Assembly: GCF_007997295.1 (NCBI RefSeq)
Contig: NZ_VORY01000001.1
Location: 186,001-250,000 of the forward strand
DNA: 64,000 nt
Reading direction: 5' to 3'
Source: Gillisia hiemivivida
GTDB taxonomy: Bacteria > Bacteroidota > Bacteroidia > Flavobacteriales > Flavobacteriaceae
The translations under genes were made by a program, and so were the position numbers. A model generated the notes under the pieces. That model was not told where the DNA came from. It saw nothing but the letters and a program-made list of their open reading frames with translations, and ran no database searches. Position 1 is the first letter of the stretch. Every line of letters starts with the position of its first letter. This document shows positions 26,130-35,093 of this stretch, one piece after another.

Positions 26130-27923
26130 ATGGAAACAACTCCTCTAAAAATACAAATACAAACCCTCCCCGACAGTCCGGGGGTCTATCAATATTACGA
26201 TAAGAATGGAAGGATCCTCTATGTAGGGAAAGCTAAGAACCTCAAAAAAAGGGTTTCCTCATACTTCAATAAATCTCATGATAGCCATAGGATAGATGTG
26301 ATGGTAAAGAAGATCCATGATATTAAACATATTGTGGTGAACTCTGAAACCGATGCATTGTTGTTGGAGAACAATCTTATTAAGAAATATCAGCCTCGAT
26401 TTAATGTGATGCTGAAAGACGGTAAGACCTATCCTTGGATCTGTATTAAAAATGAGCGATTTCCCCGAGTGTTTCCCACAAGAAGGTTAATAAAAGATGG
26501 CAGCGAATATTATGGCCCTTTCACGAGTTTTAAAACGGTAAATACCTTATTAGATCTTATTAAAGGCTTATACCAGTTAAGAACCTGTAATTATGACCTG
26601 GCAGAAGAAAAAATAAGAAACGGAAAATACAAGGTCTGTTTAGAATTTCATTTAGGGAACTGTAAAGGTCCTTGCGAAGGTCTGCAGGAAGAAAAGAAAT
26701 ACAACGAAAATATAGAAGCGATCCGGAATATCGTAAAAGGTAATTTTAAAGATTCATTACAGCTATTTCATATTCAAATGAAAGAGCATGCTGAAAAGAT
26801 GGAATTTGAAGATGCCCAAAGGATCAAGGAAAAGATCCATATTTTAGAGAATTATCAGTCTAAATCTACCGTTGTAAATCCTAAGATCAATAACGTAGAT
26901 GTGTTCTCTATTGTGAGTGATGAAGGATATGGGTATGTAAATTTCTTACAGATCTCCCATGGTTCTATCATTCGTTCTCATACCATAGAGATGAAGAAAA
27001 AACTGGATGAGACAGATAAAGAATTACTGGAACTTGGAATAATTGAAATAAGACAACGCTTCAGCTCTATGTCCAGAGAAATATATGTGCCTTTTAATGT
27101 AGATGTTGGGGAAGAGATAAAGATCACAGTCCCTAAATTAGGAGATAAAAAGAGCATTATAGACCTATCCAATAGAAATGCACGGTATTACAGGCAGGAA
27201 CAATTCAAACAAATGAAAATTGTAGATCCAGACAGGCATGTAAACAGGATCATGGCACAGATGAAAGAGGATTTGCGCCTAAGTGTAGAGCCTAGACATA
27301 TAGAATGTTTCGACAATTCCAATATTCAGGGAACCAATCCAGTGGCTGCCTGTGTGGTTTTTAAGAATGGAAAACCAAGCAAAAAAGATTATCGCAAATT
27401 CAATATAAAGACTGTAGAAGGCCCCGATGATTTTGCCTCTATGGAAGAAGTTGTATTCCGAAGATATAAACGCTTGCTTAATGAAGAAGAACCTTTGCCG
27501 CAGCTAATAATTGTTGATGGAGGAAAAGGGCAACTTTCTTCAGGAGTTAAAGCTCTTGAGGCATTAGGATTAAGAGGAAAAATAGCGATCATTGGGATAG
27601 CAAAGAGACTGGAAGAATTATATTATCCAGGAGATTCTATTCCGCTGTATCTAGATAAAAAGTCTGAAACTTTAAAGATCATTCAGCAATTACGAAATGA
27701 AGCGCATAGATTTGGAATTACTTTTCACAGAAATAAGCGAAGTAGTGAGGCTTTAAACACAGAGTTAGAATCTATAATCGGCATTGGAGATAAGACTGTT
27801 GTAGAATTATTGAAGCATTTTAGGTCGCTTAAAAGAGTAAAAGAAGCTACCTTAGAAGAATTAGCACCCGTAATTGGACTTTCCAAGGCGAGTATCATCT
27901 ATAATAAATATCATCCCGAATAA
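26130..27923 (+). CDS. uvrC: UvrABC system protein C
   Basis: A 597-residue excision-repair nuclease subunit that makes both incisions around DNA lesions. The GIY-YIG domain is at about 12-95 (SPGVYQYYD, ILYVGKAKNLKKR), the UVR motif (EHAEKMEFEDAQRIKEK) near 210, the RNase H-like domain around ECFDNSNIQGTNPVA, and C-terminal helix-hairpin-helix motifs. I use the ATG at 26130 and not the one at 26097 because family members begin a few residues before LPxxPGVY. A TATATTTG box at 26117-26124 sits just 5 bases before this ATG. The patatin gene starts at the next base after its stop. Confidence 0.95.
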   Translation: METTPLKIQIQTLPDSPGVYQYYDKNGRILYVGKAKNLKKRVSSYFNKSHDSHRIDVMVKKIHDIKHIVVNSETDALLLENNLIKKYQPRFNVMLKDGKTYPWICIKNERFPRVFPTRRLIKDGSEYYGPFTSFKTVNTLLDLIKGLYQLRTCNYDLAEEKIRNGKYKVCLEFHLGNCKGPCEGLQEEKKYNENIEAIRNIVKGNFKDSLQLFHIQMKEHAEKMEFEDAQRIKEKIHILENYQSKSTVVNPKINNVDVFSIVSDEGYGYVNFLQISHGSIIRSHTIEMKKKLDETDKELLELGIIEIRQRFSSMSREIYVPFNVDVGEEIKITVPKLGDKKSIIDLSNRNARYYRQEQFKQMKIVDPDRHVNRIMAQMKEDLRLSVEPRHIECFDNSNIQGTNPVAACVVFKNGKPSKKDYRKFNIKTVEGPDDFASMEEVVFRRYKRLLNEEEPLPQLIIVDGGKGQLSSGVKALEALGLRGKIAIIGIAKRLEELYYPGDSIPLYLDKKSETLKIIQQLRNEAHRFGITFHRNKRSSEALNTELESIIGIGDKTVVELLKHFRSLKRVKEATLEELAPVIGLSKASIIYNKYHPE

Positions 27924-30149
27924 ATGAAAAATTTCCTATTACTTATCATTCTTTTACTTGCCTTTTCTGGATTTGGGCAGGAAAAGGAGGAGGTAAAAGT
28001 AGGATTGGTATTAAGTGGGGGAGGAGCCAAAGGCTTGGCACATATTGGAGCTTTAAAGGTAATTGAGGAGGCAGGAATTAAAATAGATTATATTGGAGGA
28101 AGCAGTATGGGTGCCATAGTTGGCGCATTGTATGCTTCAGGATATACAGCTAATCAACTAGATTCCATTTTTCATGAGATCAATTTCAATATCTTAATCC
28201 AAGATGATATTCCACGTAGTTCAAAAACTTTTTACGAAAAAGAAGATACCGAGAAATATGCATTGACCTTACCCTTCAATAATTTTAAGATTGGTTTTCC
28301 TTCGGGCTTATCAAAAGGGCAAAACATCTATAATCTAATATCTAAACTTACGCTTCATTTAGGAGATGTAAGGGATTTCAGCAAATTACCTATACCATTT
28401 TTTTGCATTGCGGCAGATATGGAAACCGGAGAGCAAGTGATATTGGAAAGTGGATCACTGGCAAAAGCAGTTTCAGCAAGTGGTGCAATTCCTTCTGTAT
28501 TTAGTCCGGTGAATATTGATGGTAAAATTTTGACAGATGGAGGGGTAGTTAATAATTATCCGGTGGCAGAATTAAGAAAACGGGGCGCAGATATAATAAT
28601 TGGTGTAGATGTGCAGGATAGTTTGGCAGATAGGGAAGAGTTAAAGAGTGTATTTGAAATCCTTACCCAAATAAACAATTTTAGAACTATCGCTCATATG
28701 GAGGAAAATAGAGCATTGACAGATGTTTATATCAAGCCAAATATAAAAGCTTTTAGTGTGCTCTCTTTTGAAAAAGGATCTGCGATTATAGATTCTGGAG
28801 AAGTAGCTGCAAGAAATAAATTGAAAGAATTAAAGCTGATAGGCGCTCAACACAAATTTGAAACAGTTTCTAGAATAAAAATTAAACCTTTAGATAGTAT
28901 TAATATTAGTTCTCTTAGTATTAAAGGCAACAACAGTTATCCTCGAGCTTATATTTTGGGGAAACTGAATTTAAAATACGATTCCAAATATACGATAGCC
29001 GATTTGTACGATGGAATAAATAAGCTTTCTGCCACCGGTAACTTTAACACAATAAATTATAATATAGATACAAAAGCAGATTCCTATAACCTGAATCTGC
29101 AGTTGGAGGAAAGCCAGAACAAGACATTTTTAAGGCTCGCTTTACACTACGATAATCTTTATAAAAGTGGTGCTTTAATAAATTTAACTAGAAAGAGTTC
29201 TTTGGTTACAAATGATGTAACCTCACTGGATGTTATTTTAGGAGATAATTTTAGATATAATTTTCAATATTATATAGACAAAGGATATTATTGGAGTTTT
29301 GGTGTAAAGTCCAGATATAACAGCTTTAACAAAGGAGTTCCGTTCGATTTTGTTGATGCGAATGCCGATGTAGATGGTATTGGAATTAATAAGATCGAGG
29401 TAGATTATCAGGATTACACAAATCAACTTTACATAGAAACCCAGTTTCAACAAGTATTATCTTTTGGAGTGGGCCTCGAGCATAAATACCTCAAGGTTAC
29501 TTCAGAGACTTTAGGAGATTTTTCTATGACCGGTAATCCAAATGGGACTTTTGAAAAAAGCAATTATTACAGCAGCTTTGGCTATTTAAAACTGGACAGT
29601 TTTGATAATAAATATTTTCCTACCAAAGGGGTTTACTTTAAAGGTGACTTTCACCTTTATCTATTCTCTTCGGATTATAATAATGACTTTAATGAATTCT
29701 CCATAGCCAAAGGAGCAGTGGGTTATGTTTTTAGTCCTTTTAATAAATTTACAACCAAAATATCTTCAGAAGCAGGATTCAGAATAGGACAAGCAGGGCC
29801 AAATTCTTTAGATTTCTTTCTTGGAGGCTACGGAAACGATTTTATAAATAATTTTATTCCCTTTTATGGTTATGATTTTATAAGTATTTCTGGAGATAGC
29901 TATATAAAAGGGACGCTGGAATTGGACTATGAGATTTTCAGAAAAAATCATATTAGCCTAAGTGCCAATTTTGCGAATGTAGAGAACGACTTATATTCTT
30001 CTGGGAACTGGCTTTCTACACCAGAATATACGGGCTATGCAATAGGCTACGGTTTAGAAACTTTTTTAGGACCCATGGAAGTGAAATATTCTTACTCTCC
30101 TGAGATCAAACAAAATGAATGGTTTATTAGCTTCGGTTTTTGGTTTTAA
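27924..30149 (+). CDS. Patatin-POTRA-barrel protein (PlpD-like, type Vd)
   Basis: A 741-residue exported protein. A signal peptide ends at GFGQ. The patatin phospholipase domain (about 25-300) has the oxyanion motif GGGAKG at 32-37, the nucleophile elbow GSSMG with Ser61 and the catalytic Asp205 in TDGG. A POTRA-like segment (about 310-380) and a BamA-type beta-barrel ending in FGFWF follow. This order matches Pseudomonas PlpD, a type Vd autotransporter with lipase activity. It abuts uvrC, probably sharing its message. Confidence 0.9.
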   Translation: MKNFLLLIILLLAFSGFGQEKEEVKVGLVLSGGGAKGLAHIGALKVIEEAGIKIDYIGGSSMGAIVGALYASGYTANQLDSIFHEINFNILIQDDIPRSSKTFYEKEDTEKYALTLPFNNFKIGFPSGLSKGQNIYNLISKLTLHLGDVRDFSKLPIPFFCIAADMETGEQVILESGSLAKAVSASGAIPSVFSPVNIDGKILTDGGVVNNYPVAELRKRGADIIIGVDVQDSLADREELKSVFEILTQINNFRTIAHMEENRALTDVYIKPNIKAFSVLSFEKGSAIIDSGEVAARNKLKELKLIGAQHKFETVSRIKIKPLDSINISSLSIKGNNSYPRAYILGKLNLKYDSKYTIADLYDGINKLSATGNFNTINYNIDTKADSYNLNLQLEESQNKTFLRLALHYDNLYKSGALINLTRKSSLVTNDVTSLDVILGDNFRYNFQYYIDKGYYWSFGVKSRYNSFNKGVPFDFVDANADVDGIGINKIEVDYQDYTNQLYIETQFQQVLSFGVGLEHKYLKVTSETLGDFSMTGNPNGTFEKSNYYSSFGYLKLDSFDNKYFPTKGVYFKGDFHLYLFSSDYNNDFNEFSIAKGAVGYVFSPFNKFTTKISSEAGFRIGQAGPNSLDFFLGGYGNDFINNFIPFYGYDFISISGDSYIKGTLELDYEIFRKNHISLSANFANVENDLYSSGNWLSTPEYTGYAIGYGLETFLGPMEVKYSYSPEIKQNEWFISFGFWF

Positions 30150-30150
30150 A

Positions 30151-30165
30151 TGCATTGGCATTGCA
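30151..30165 (+). promoter_or_regulatory. Candidate metal-regulator site TGCA-N7-TGCA (site 1)
   Basis: TGCATTGGCATTGCA is an imperfect 15-bp palindrome overlapping the -33 TTG of the promoter for the metal-efflux unit. A similar site with the same TGCA-N7-TGCA frame is at 36864-36878, ahead of the zinc P-type ATPase gene. Both lie 12-13 bases before a TATTTTTG -7 box. The Fur-family gene at 36444 is a natural candidate for the binding protein. Confidence 0.45.
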
Positions 30166-30185
30166 AGCAAAAAAAAGTATTTTTG
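30155..30185 (+). promoter_or_regulatory. Promoter of the metal-efflux unit
   Basis: TTG at 30155-30157, a 20-base spacer and TATTTTTG at 30178-30185 fit the Bacteroidota consensus closely. The -7 box ends only 5 bases before the ATG at 30191, so the message may be nearly leaderless. Confidence 0.55.
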
Positions 30186-30190
30186 TGCAA

Positions 30191-30586
30191 ATGAATTTTA
30201 TCACTTCCATATCACTTACTTTCCTATTCCTCCTTCAGGGATTTGGACTTACGTTGGATTTGTGTTGTGAATTGCCGAAAATCTCCAATCTTTTAGCACA
30301 CTATGAAGAACATAATGAGGCTTTTGGAGACTCTTTTTTGGAATTCTTAGAAGAAGATTATTTTAGTTTTGATGGTTCACAAAGTCATCACGAAAATTCA
30401 GATCATGAAGACTTACCATTCCAAGGGAGTCATCATTGTTGTGCCCATTCTCTGGTTTTTTATTCTTTAGATACAGAATATGTGATATCTCCTGAAATTG
30501 TAGAGTTAAAACCGCAATATTCATTTTATAATTCTGAGCTCTATTCAGAATTTTTAGACTCCCCTTTTCAGCCCCCAAAAGTATAA
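30191..30586 (+). CDS. Small exported Cys/His-rich protein ahead of metal pump
   Basis: A 131-residue protein read from the ATG at 30191; an upstream in-frame start at 30140 would overlap the patatin gene and lengthen the signal segment. It has an N-terminal hydrophobic signal, a DLCC pair right after it, an acidic and His-rich middle (SQSHHENSDHED), an SHHCCAH motif and a C-terminal PPK. It looks like the small HYC_CC_PP-type proteins that often precede CusA/CzcA pumps in Bacteroidota; I offer that name tentatively. The Cys and His residues suggest periplasmic metal binding. Confidence 0.7.
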   Translation: MNFITSISLTFLFLLQGFGLTLDLCCELPKISNLLAHYEEHNEAFGDSFLEFLEEDYFSFDGSQSHHENSDHEDLPFQGSHHCCAHSLVFYSLDTEYVISPEIVELKPQYSFYNSELYSEFLDSPFQPPKV

Positions 30587-30703
30587 TTCAGCAAGGGTTT
30601 TAGTAATACTATTTTTAAGCAGTCAATTTTTTGGTGTTTAATTTAGTAGTCTTATTAAACCTGATTCTTTAATTATTTTTTTCAATTAATATTCAGCTTA
30701 ATT

Positions 30704-33700
30704 ATGCTTAAAAGTATTATAAAATTTTCCATCACCAATAAACTGGTGATTGGCTTACTCACTTTTGGATTGATGCTCTGGGGTGTTTATTCCTTAAATC
30801 AGTTGCCGGTAGATGCCGTGCCAGATATCACCAATAATCAAGTACAGGTAATTACCACCTCTCCAAATTTAGCTGCCGTAGAAGTAGAAAGACTCATTAC
30901 CTTTCCTGTAGAAATTACTATGGCAACAATTCCTGAAATTGAGGAAATACGTTCCTTTTCAAGATTTGGACTATCTGTGGTTACCATAGTTTTTAAAGAA
31001 AAAACAGACATCTATTGGGCCAGACAACAAGTGAATGAACGCCTGACTGAAGCCCAAGCTAAGATTCCGCCGTCTGCAGGAAAACCCGGTATCGCTCCGT
31101 TGTCTACAGGACTTGGAGAAATATATCAATACGTAATCACTACTAAAGAAGGTTATGAAGATGAGTATGACGATAGAGAACTGAGAACAATTCAAGATTG
31201 GATTATCCGGCGCCAATTACTGGGCACCCCGGGAGTTGCAGATGTTAGCAGTTTTGGAGGCCATCTCAAGCAGTATGAAATTGCAATTGCACCAGAACGT
31301 TTAAATGCCATGGATGTTTCTATAGGCGAGATCTTTAAGGCTTTAGAATCTAATAATGAAAACACTGGAGGAGCTTATATTGAAAAAGGCAATAACGCAT
31401 TGTTCATTAGAAGTGAAGGTTTGGTTAGCTCTTTGGAAGATATTGGAAATATTGTAGTAAAAAACAATTCCAGTGGAAGTCCAATTTTAATTAAGGATGT
31501 AGCTAAAGTCCAAATTGGAAGTGCGGTAAGATATGGTGCCACTACCCGAAATGGGGAAGGGGAAGTGGTAAGCGCCATTGTAATGATGCTTAAAGGAGCA
31601 AATTCTGCTGAGGTTATAAAAAGTGTTAAGCTTAAAATGGAGGAGATAAGGAAAACGCTTCCAGAAGGAGTAGTAATAGAGCCATTTTTAGATCGAACAA
31701 AATTAGTAGATAAGGCAATCGGTACGGTAACCACAAACCTGGTAGAGGGAGCTCTAATTGTTATTTTCGTTTTACTGCTTTTGCTGGGAAATCTAAGAGC
31801 AGGACTTGTTACTGCCTCTGTTATCCCGCTAGCTTTGCTTTTTGCCTTTGGAATGATGCATGTCTTTGGTGTTTCAGCAAATCTTATGAGTTTGGGAGCA
31901 ATCGATTTTGGATTGATCGTAGATGGAGCTGTGATTATTGTAGAAGCAACACTCTTTCATTTAGGAGCCCTAAAAATTACCAGAAAGCTTACTCAGCAGG
32001 AAATGGATGAGGAAGTGTTTCAATCGGCTAGTAAGATCAGGAACTCCGCCGCATTTGGTGAAATAATTATCCTTATTGTTTACCTACCTATTTTGGCTTT
32101 AGTAGGAACTGAAGGAAAGATGTTTGGTCCTATGGCACAAACTGTGAGTTTTGCCATTTTAGGGGCGTTCATTTTATCATTGACCTATGTGCCCATGATG
32201 TCTGCTTTGGTTTTAAGCAAGAATGTTAAGCACAAACCAAATATTTCAGACAAGATCATGGCTTTTTTCAATAGGATTTATTCTCCTCTGATAAAGCGGG
32301 CAATGAATTTTAGAATAGGGGTTTTATTAATCACTTTAGGATTGCTCATAGTTTCCTTGTTTGTTTTTCTGAATATGGGAGGCGAATTTATTCCAACCTT
32401 AGAAGAAGGGGATTTTGCAGTAGAAACTCGTGTAATTACAGGAAGTTCATTAAATAATACTATTGCAGCAACCACTAAGGCTGAAAAGATCTTATTAGAC
32501 AACTTTCCTGAAGTAGAGCAAGTGGTTTCCAAAATTGGATCTGGGGAAATCCCTACAGACCCAATGCCTATTGAAGCTGCCGATCTTATGATAATCTTAA
32601 AAGACAAAAGCGATTGGACCTCGGCTTCTTCCAGAGAGGAACTTGCAGATAAAATGAACGAAGCTTTGGAAGTGATTCCTGGGGTGACCTTTGGTTTTCA
32701 ACAACCAATTCAAATGAGGTTTAATGAACTGATGACAGGAGTCCGGCAGGATGTTGCTATCAAGATCTATGGGGAAGATTTAGATGAATTATCAGATTAC
32801 GCCCGCCAAGTTGGAAATATAGCCGAAAATGTTGATGGGGCTACCGATATTTATATTGAAGAAGTTACCGGAGTAGCACAAATAGCGATTAAATTTAAAA
32901 GAGATCAGATAGCTAAATATGGATTAAATATCAGGGATATAAATCAAAGTATTCAAACAGCTTTTGCCGGAGCTTCCGCCGGATTGGTTTATGAAGGTGA
33001 TAGAAGATTTGATATGGTTGTGAGACTGGACAAACAAAATAGGAGCAATCTTGAAAGCGTTCAGAATTTATACTTAACTGCTCCCGATGGGAGGGAAATA
33101 CCCTTGAACCAAGTGGCAGAGGTAAATATAGAAGATGGCCCTTACCAGATTCAGCGAGACGATACCCAGAGAAGGATTGTAGTAGCTTTTAATGTTCGTA
33201 ATAGAGATGTAGAAAGTGTAGTAGAAGAAATAGGTGCAAAGATAGAAGAGCAAATAAGTTTTGCTCCAGGTTATACCGTTGGGTACGGGGGACAATTTGA
33301 AAACCTTCAGGAGGCAACAAAAAGACTGAGTTATGCTGTGCCATTAGCTTTATTGCTCATATTTATTTTATTGTATTTCACTTTTGGATCTATAAAACAA
33401 GGGATATTAATTTTTACAGCTATCCCATTATCTGCGATTGGCGGTGTATTTGCGCTCTATGCTCGAGACATGCCTTTTAGTATCTCTGCAGGTGTTGGTT
33501 TTATTGCACTTTTTGGAGTTGCGGTGCTAAATGGAATTGTACTTATAGCTGAATTTAACCGACTTAAAAAAGAGGGAATGACAGATGTTTTCCAAAGAGT
33601 GTATCAAGGTACAGCCACCAGATTACGACCTGTAATTATGACTGCTTCTGTAGCATCTTTTGGATTTCTTCCAATGGCACTCTCGGGTTCCGCAGGGGCA

Positions 33701-35083
33701 GAAGTACAGCGACCATTGGCAACGGTAGTAATTGGAGGTTTAATTTCGGCTACTTTGCTTACTTTAATAGTGCTTCCTGTATTGTATTATTATTTTGAAA
33801 AAGGATGGAGAAAAACTCCTAAAGCAGCGATCTTAATAGTGATTTTTGGATTAGGCTTCGGAAATGTTGGCTTTGCTCAAGAAAAAGATCCCCTAAAAAC
33901 ATATTCAACTTTAGAGGAATTAATAACTACAGCGATTCAAAATAATCCAGAAATAGAGGCAGCTAAATTTAAAACAAAACAAGTGGAAGCCTTAGGAGGC
34001 AATTCATGGAATCTTCCTAAAACCGAATTCAATGGAGAATATGGCCAGAATAACAGTATCTATGATGATGATCTTCGGTTAACCGTAAGTCAGCGTTTTG
34101 AGTTTCCTTCAGTTTATATAAATAGATCTAAACTGAATAATGCTGAAGTAAAAAGTAGTGAGATTTTGGAAGCTCAGTCCAAAAATGAATTAATTGCACT
34201 TGTTAAGGCAGCGTATTATAACCTTTTAGTTGAAAAAGGAAGACGAGAGATCTTTCTTAAACAAGATAGTATTTATTCTGATTTTAATAGAGCCGCAGAG
34301 ATAAGGTATAAAACAGGAGAGAGTAATATACTGGAACGTGCCACTGCGAGTTCCAGAGTTGCTGAAATCGAAGTACAACAAGAAGAAAATCGAGTTGCAA
34401 TTAGAAGATATCAAAGAGAATTACAGACGTTGCTGAATTCAGACGAACTGATAGATGTTCCTTTAATAGCAATTCAATTTTTGGGAGAGCTAGAAAAAGC
34501 TATGCCTCAAAAAGATTCCATGAACAATCCAAGGCTTGCTTATTTTGCACAACAAATAGAAGTCTCTCAATTAGAAAGGAAAGTGGAACGTGCGAAACTT
34601 TTACCAGATCTAAGCATTGGGTATTATAATCAATCTTTTAATGGCCTTGGACAAAATCTAGCGGGAGAAAGTGTTATGTATAATTCTTCTGATAGATTTT
34701 CTGGAGTACTATTTGGGATTTCACTTCCTATCTGGGCAAAACCACAACTTTCTAAAATTAAAGCAGAAAGATTTAAAACTAAGGAAAGGGAAGCAACCTA
34801 TCAAGCTGTAAATAATAGGATAGCTACACAATATGTGCTCCTTCAGGAAAGATTAGCCCAGCTTCAGACGAACCTTGAATCTTATAATGAATATGCGCTT
34901 CCCCAGGCCAAATTGATCTTTAAGCAGGCTCAAAGAGGCTTTAAAGAAGGAGAAATAGGATATGTAGAATATATTCAGAGTTTGGATAGAGCTGCAAAAA
35001 TAGAGTTGGATTATTTAGAGATCATCAATCAATTCTACCATACCAAAACAGATTTAGAATTCATTACAGGAAATCAAAACTAA
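30704..35083 (+). CDS. CzcA-type heavy-metal RND pump fused to TolC-like channel
   Basis: A 1459-residue fusion. Residues 1 to about 1040 form an RND proton-driven pump with 12 membrane helices. TM4 carries Asp401, Asp407 and Glu414 (DFG, DGA, then E), the pattern of divalent-cation pumps (CzcA; Co/Zn/Cd), not that of the copper/silver CusA type. Residues from about 1060 form an outer-membrane-efflux (TolC) protein. Between them, a hydrophobic stretch ending NVGFAQ looks like the old TolC signal peptide. Such fusions are known in Bacteroidota. It precedes its adaptor by 10 bases. Confidence 0.92.
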   Translation: MLKSIIKFSITNKLVIGLLTFGLMLWGVYSLNQLPVDAVPDITNNQVQVITTSPNLAAVEVERLITFPVEITMATIPEIEEIRSFSRFGLSVVTIVFKEKTDIYWARQQVNERLTEAQAKIPPSAGKPGIAPLSTGLGEIYQYVITTKEGYEDEYDDRELRTIQDWIIRRQLLGTPGVADVSSFGGHLKQYEIAIAPERLNAMDVSIGEIFKALESNNENTGGAYIEKGNNALFIRSEGLVSSLEDIGNIVVKNNSSGSPILIKDVAKVQIGSAVRYGATTRNGEGEVVSAIVMMLKGANSAEVIKSVKLKMEEIRKTLPEGVVIEPFLDRTKLVDKAIGTVTTNLVEGALIVIFVLLLLLGNLRAGLVTASVIPLALLFAFGMMHVFGVSANLMSLGAIDFGLIVDGAVIIVEATLFHLGALKITRKLTQQEMDEEVFQSASKIRNSAAFGEIIILIVYLPILALVGTEGKMFGPMAQTVSFAILGAFILSLTYVPMMSALVLSKNVKHKPNISDKIMAFFNRIYSPLIKRAMNFRIGVLLITLGLLIVSLFVFLNMGGEFIPTLEEGDFAVETRVITGSSLNNTIAATTKAEKILLDNFPEVEQVVSKIGSGEIPTDPMPIEAADLMIILKDKSDWTSASSREELADKMNEALEVIPGVTFGFQQPIQMRFNELMTGVRQDVAIKIYGEDLDELSDYARQVGNIAENVDGATDIYIEEVTGVAQIAIKFKRDQIAKYGLNIRDINQSIQTAFAGASAGLVYEGDRRFDMVVRLDKQNRSNLESVQNLYLTAPDGREIPLNQVAEVNIEDGPYQIQRDDTQRRIVVAFNVRNRDVESVVEEIGAKIEEQISFAPGYTVGYGGQFENLQEATKRLSYAVPLALLLIFILLYFTFGSIKQGILIFTAIPLSAIGGVFALYARDMPFSISAGVGFIALFGVAVLNGIVLIAEFNRLKKEGMTDVFQRVYQGTATRLRPVIMTASVASFGFLPMALSGSAGAEVQRPLATVVIGGLISATLLTLIVLPVLYYYFEKGWRKTPKAAILIVIFGLGFGNVGFAQEKDPLKTYSTLEELITTAIQNNPEIEAAKFKTKQVEALGGNSWNLPKTEFNGEYGQNNSIYDDDLRLTVSQRFEFPSVYINRSKLNNAEVKSSEILEAQSKNELIALVKAAYYNLLVEKGRREIFLKQDSIYSDFNRAAEIRYKTGESNILERATASSRVAEIEVQQEENRVAIRRYQRELQTLLNSDELIDVPLIAIQFLGELEKAMPQKDSMNNPRLAYFAQQIEVSQLERKVERAKLLPDLSIGYYNQSFNGLGQNLAGESVMYNSSDRFSGVLFGISLPIWAKPQLSKIKAERFKTKEREATYQAVNNRIATQYVLLQERLAQLQTNLESYNEYALPQAKLIFKQAQRGFKEGEIGYVEYIQSLDRAAKIELDYLEIINQFYHTKTDLEFITGNQN

Positions 35084-35093
35084 AAGCATAGAA

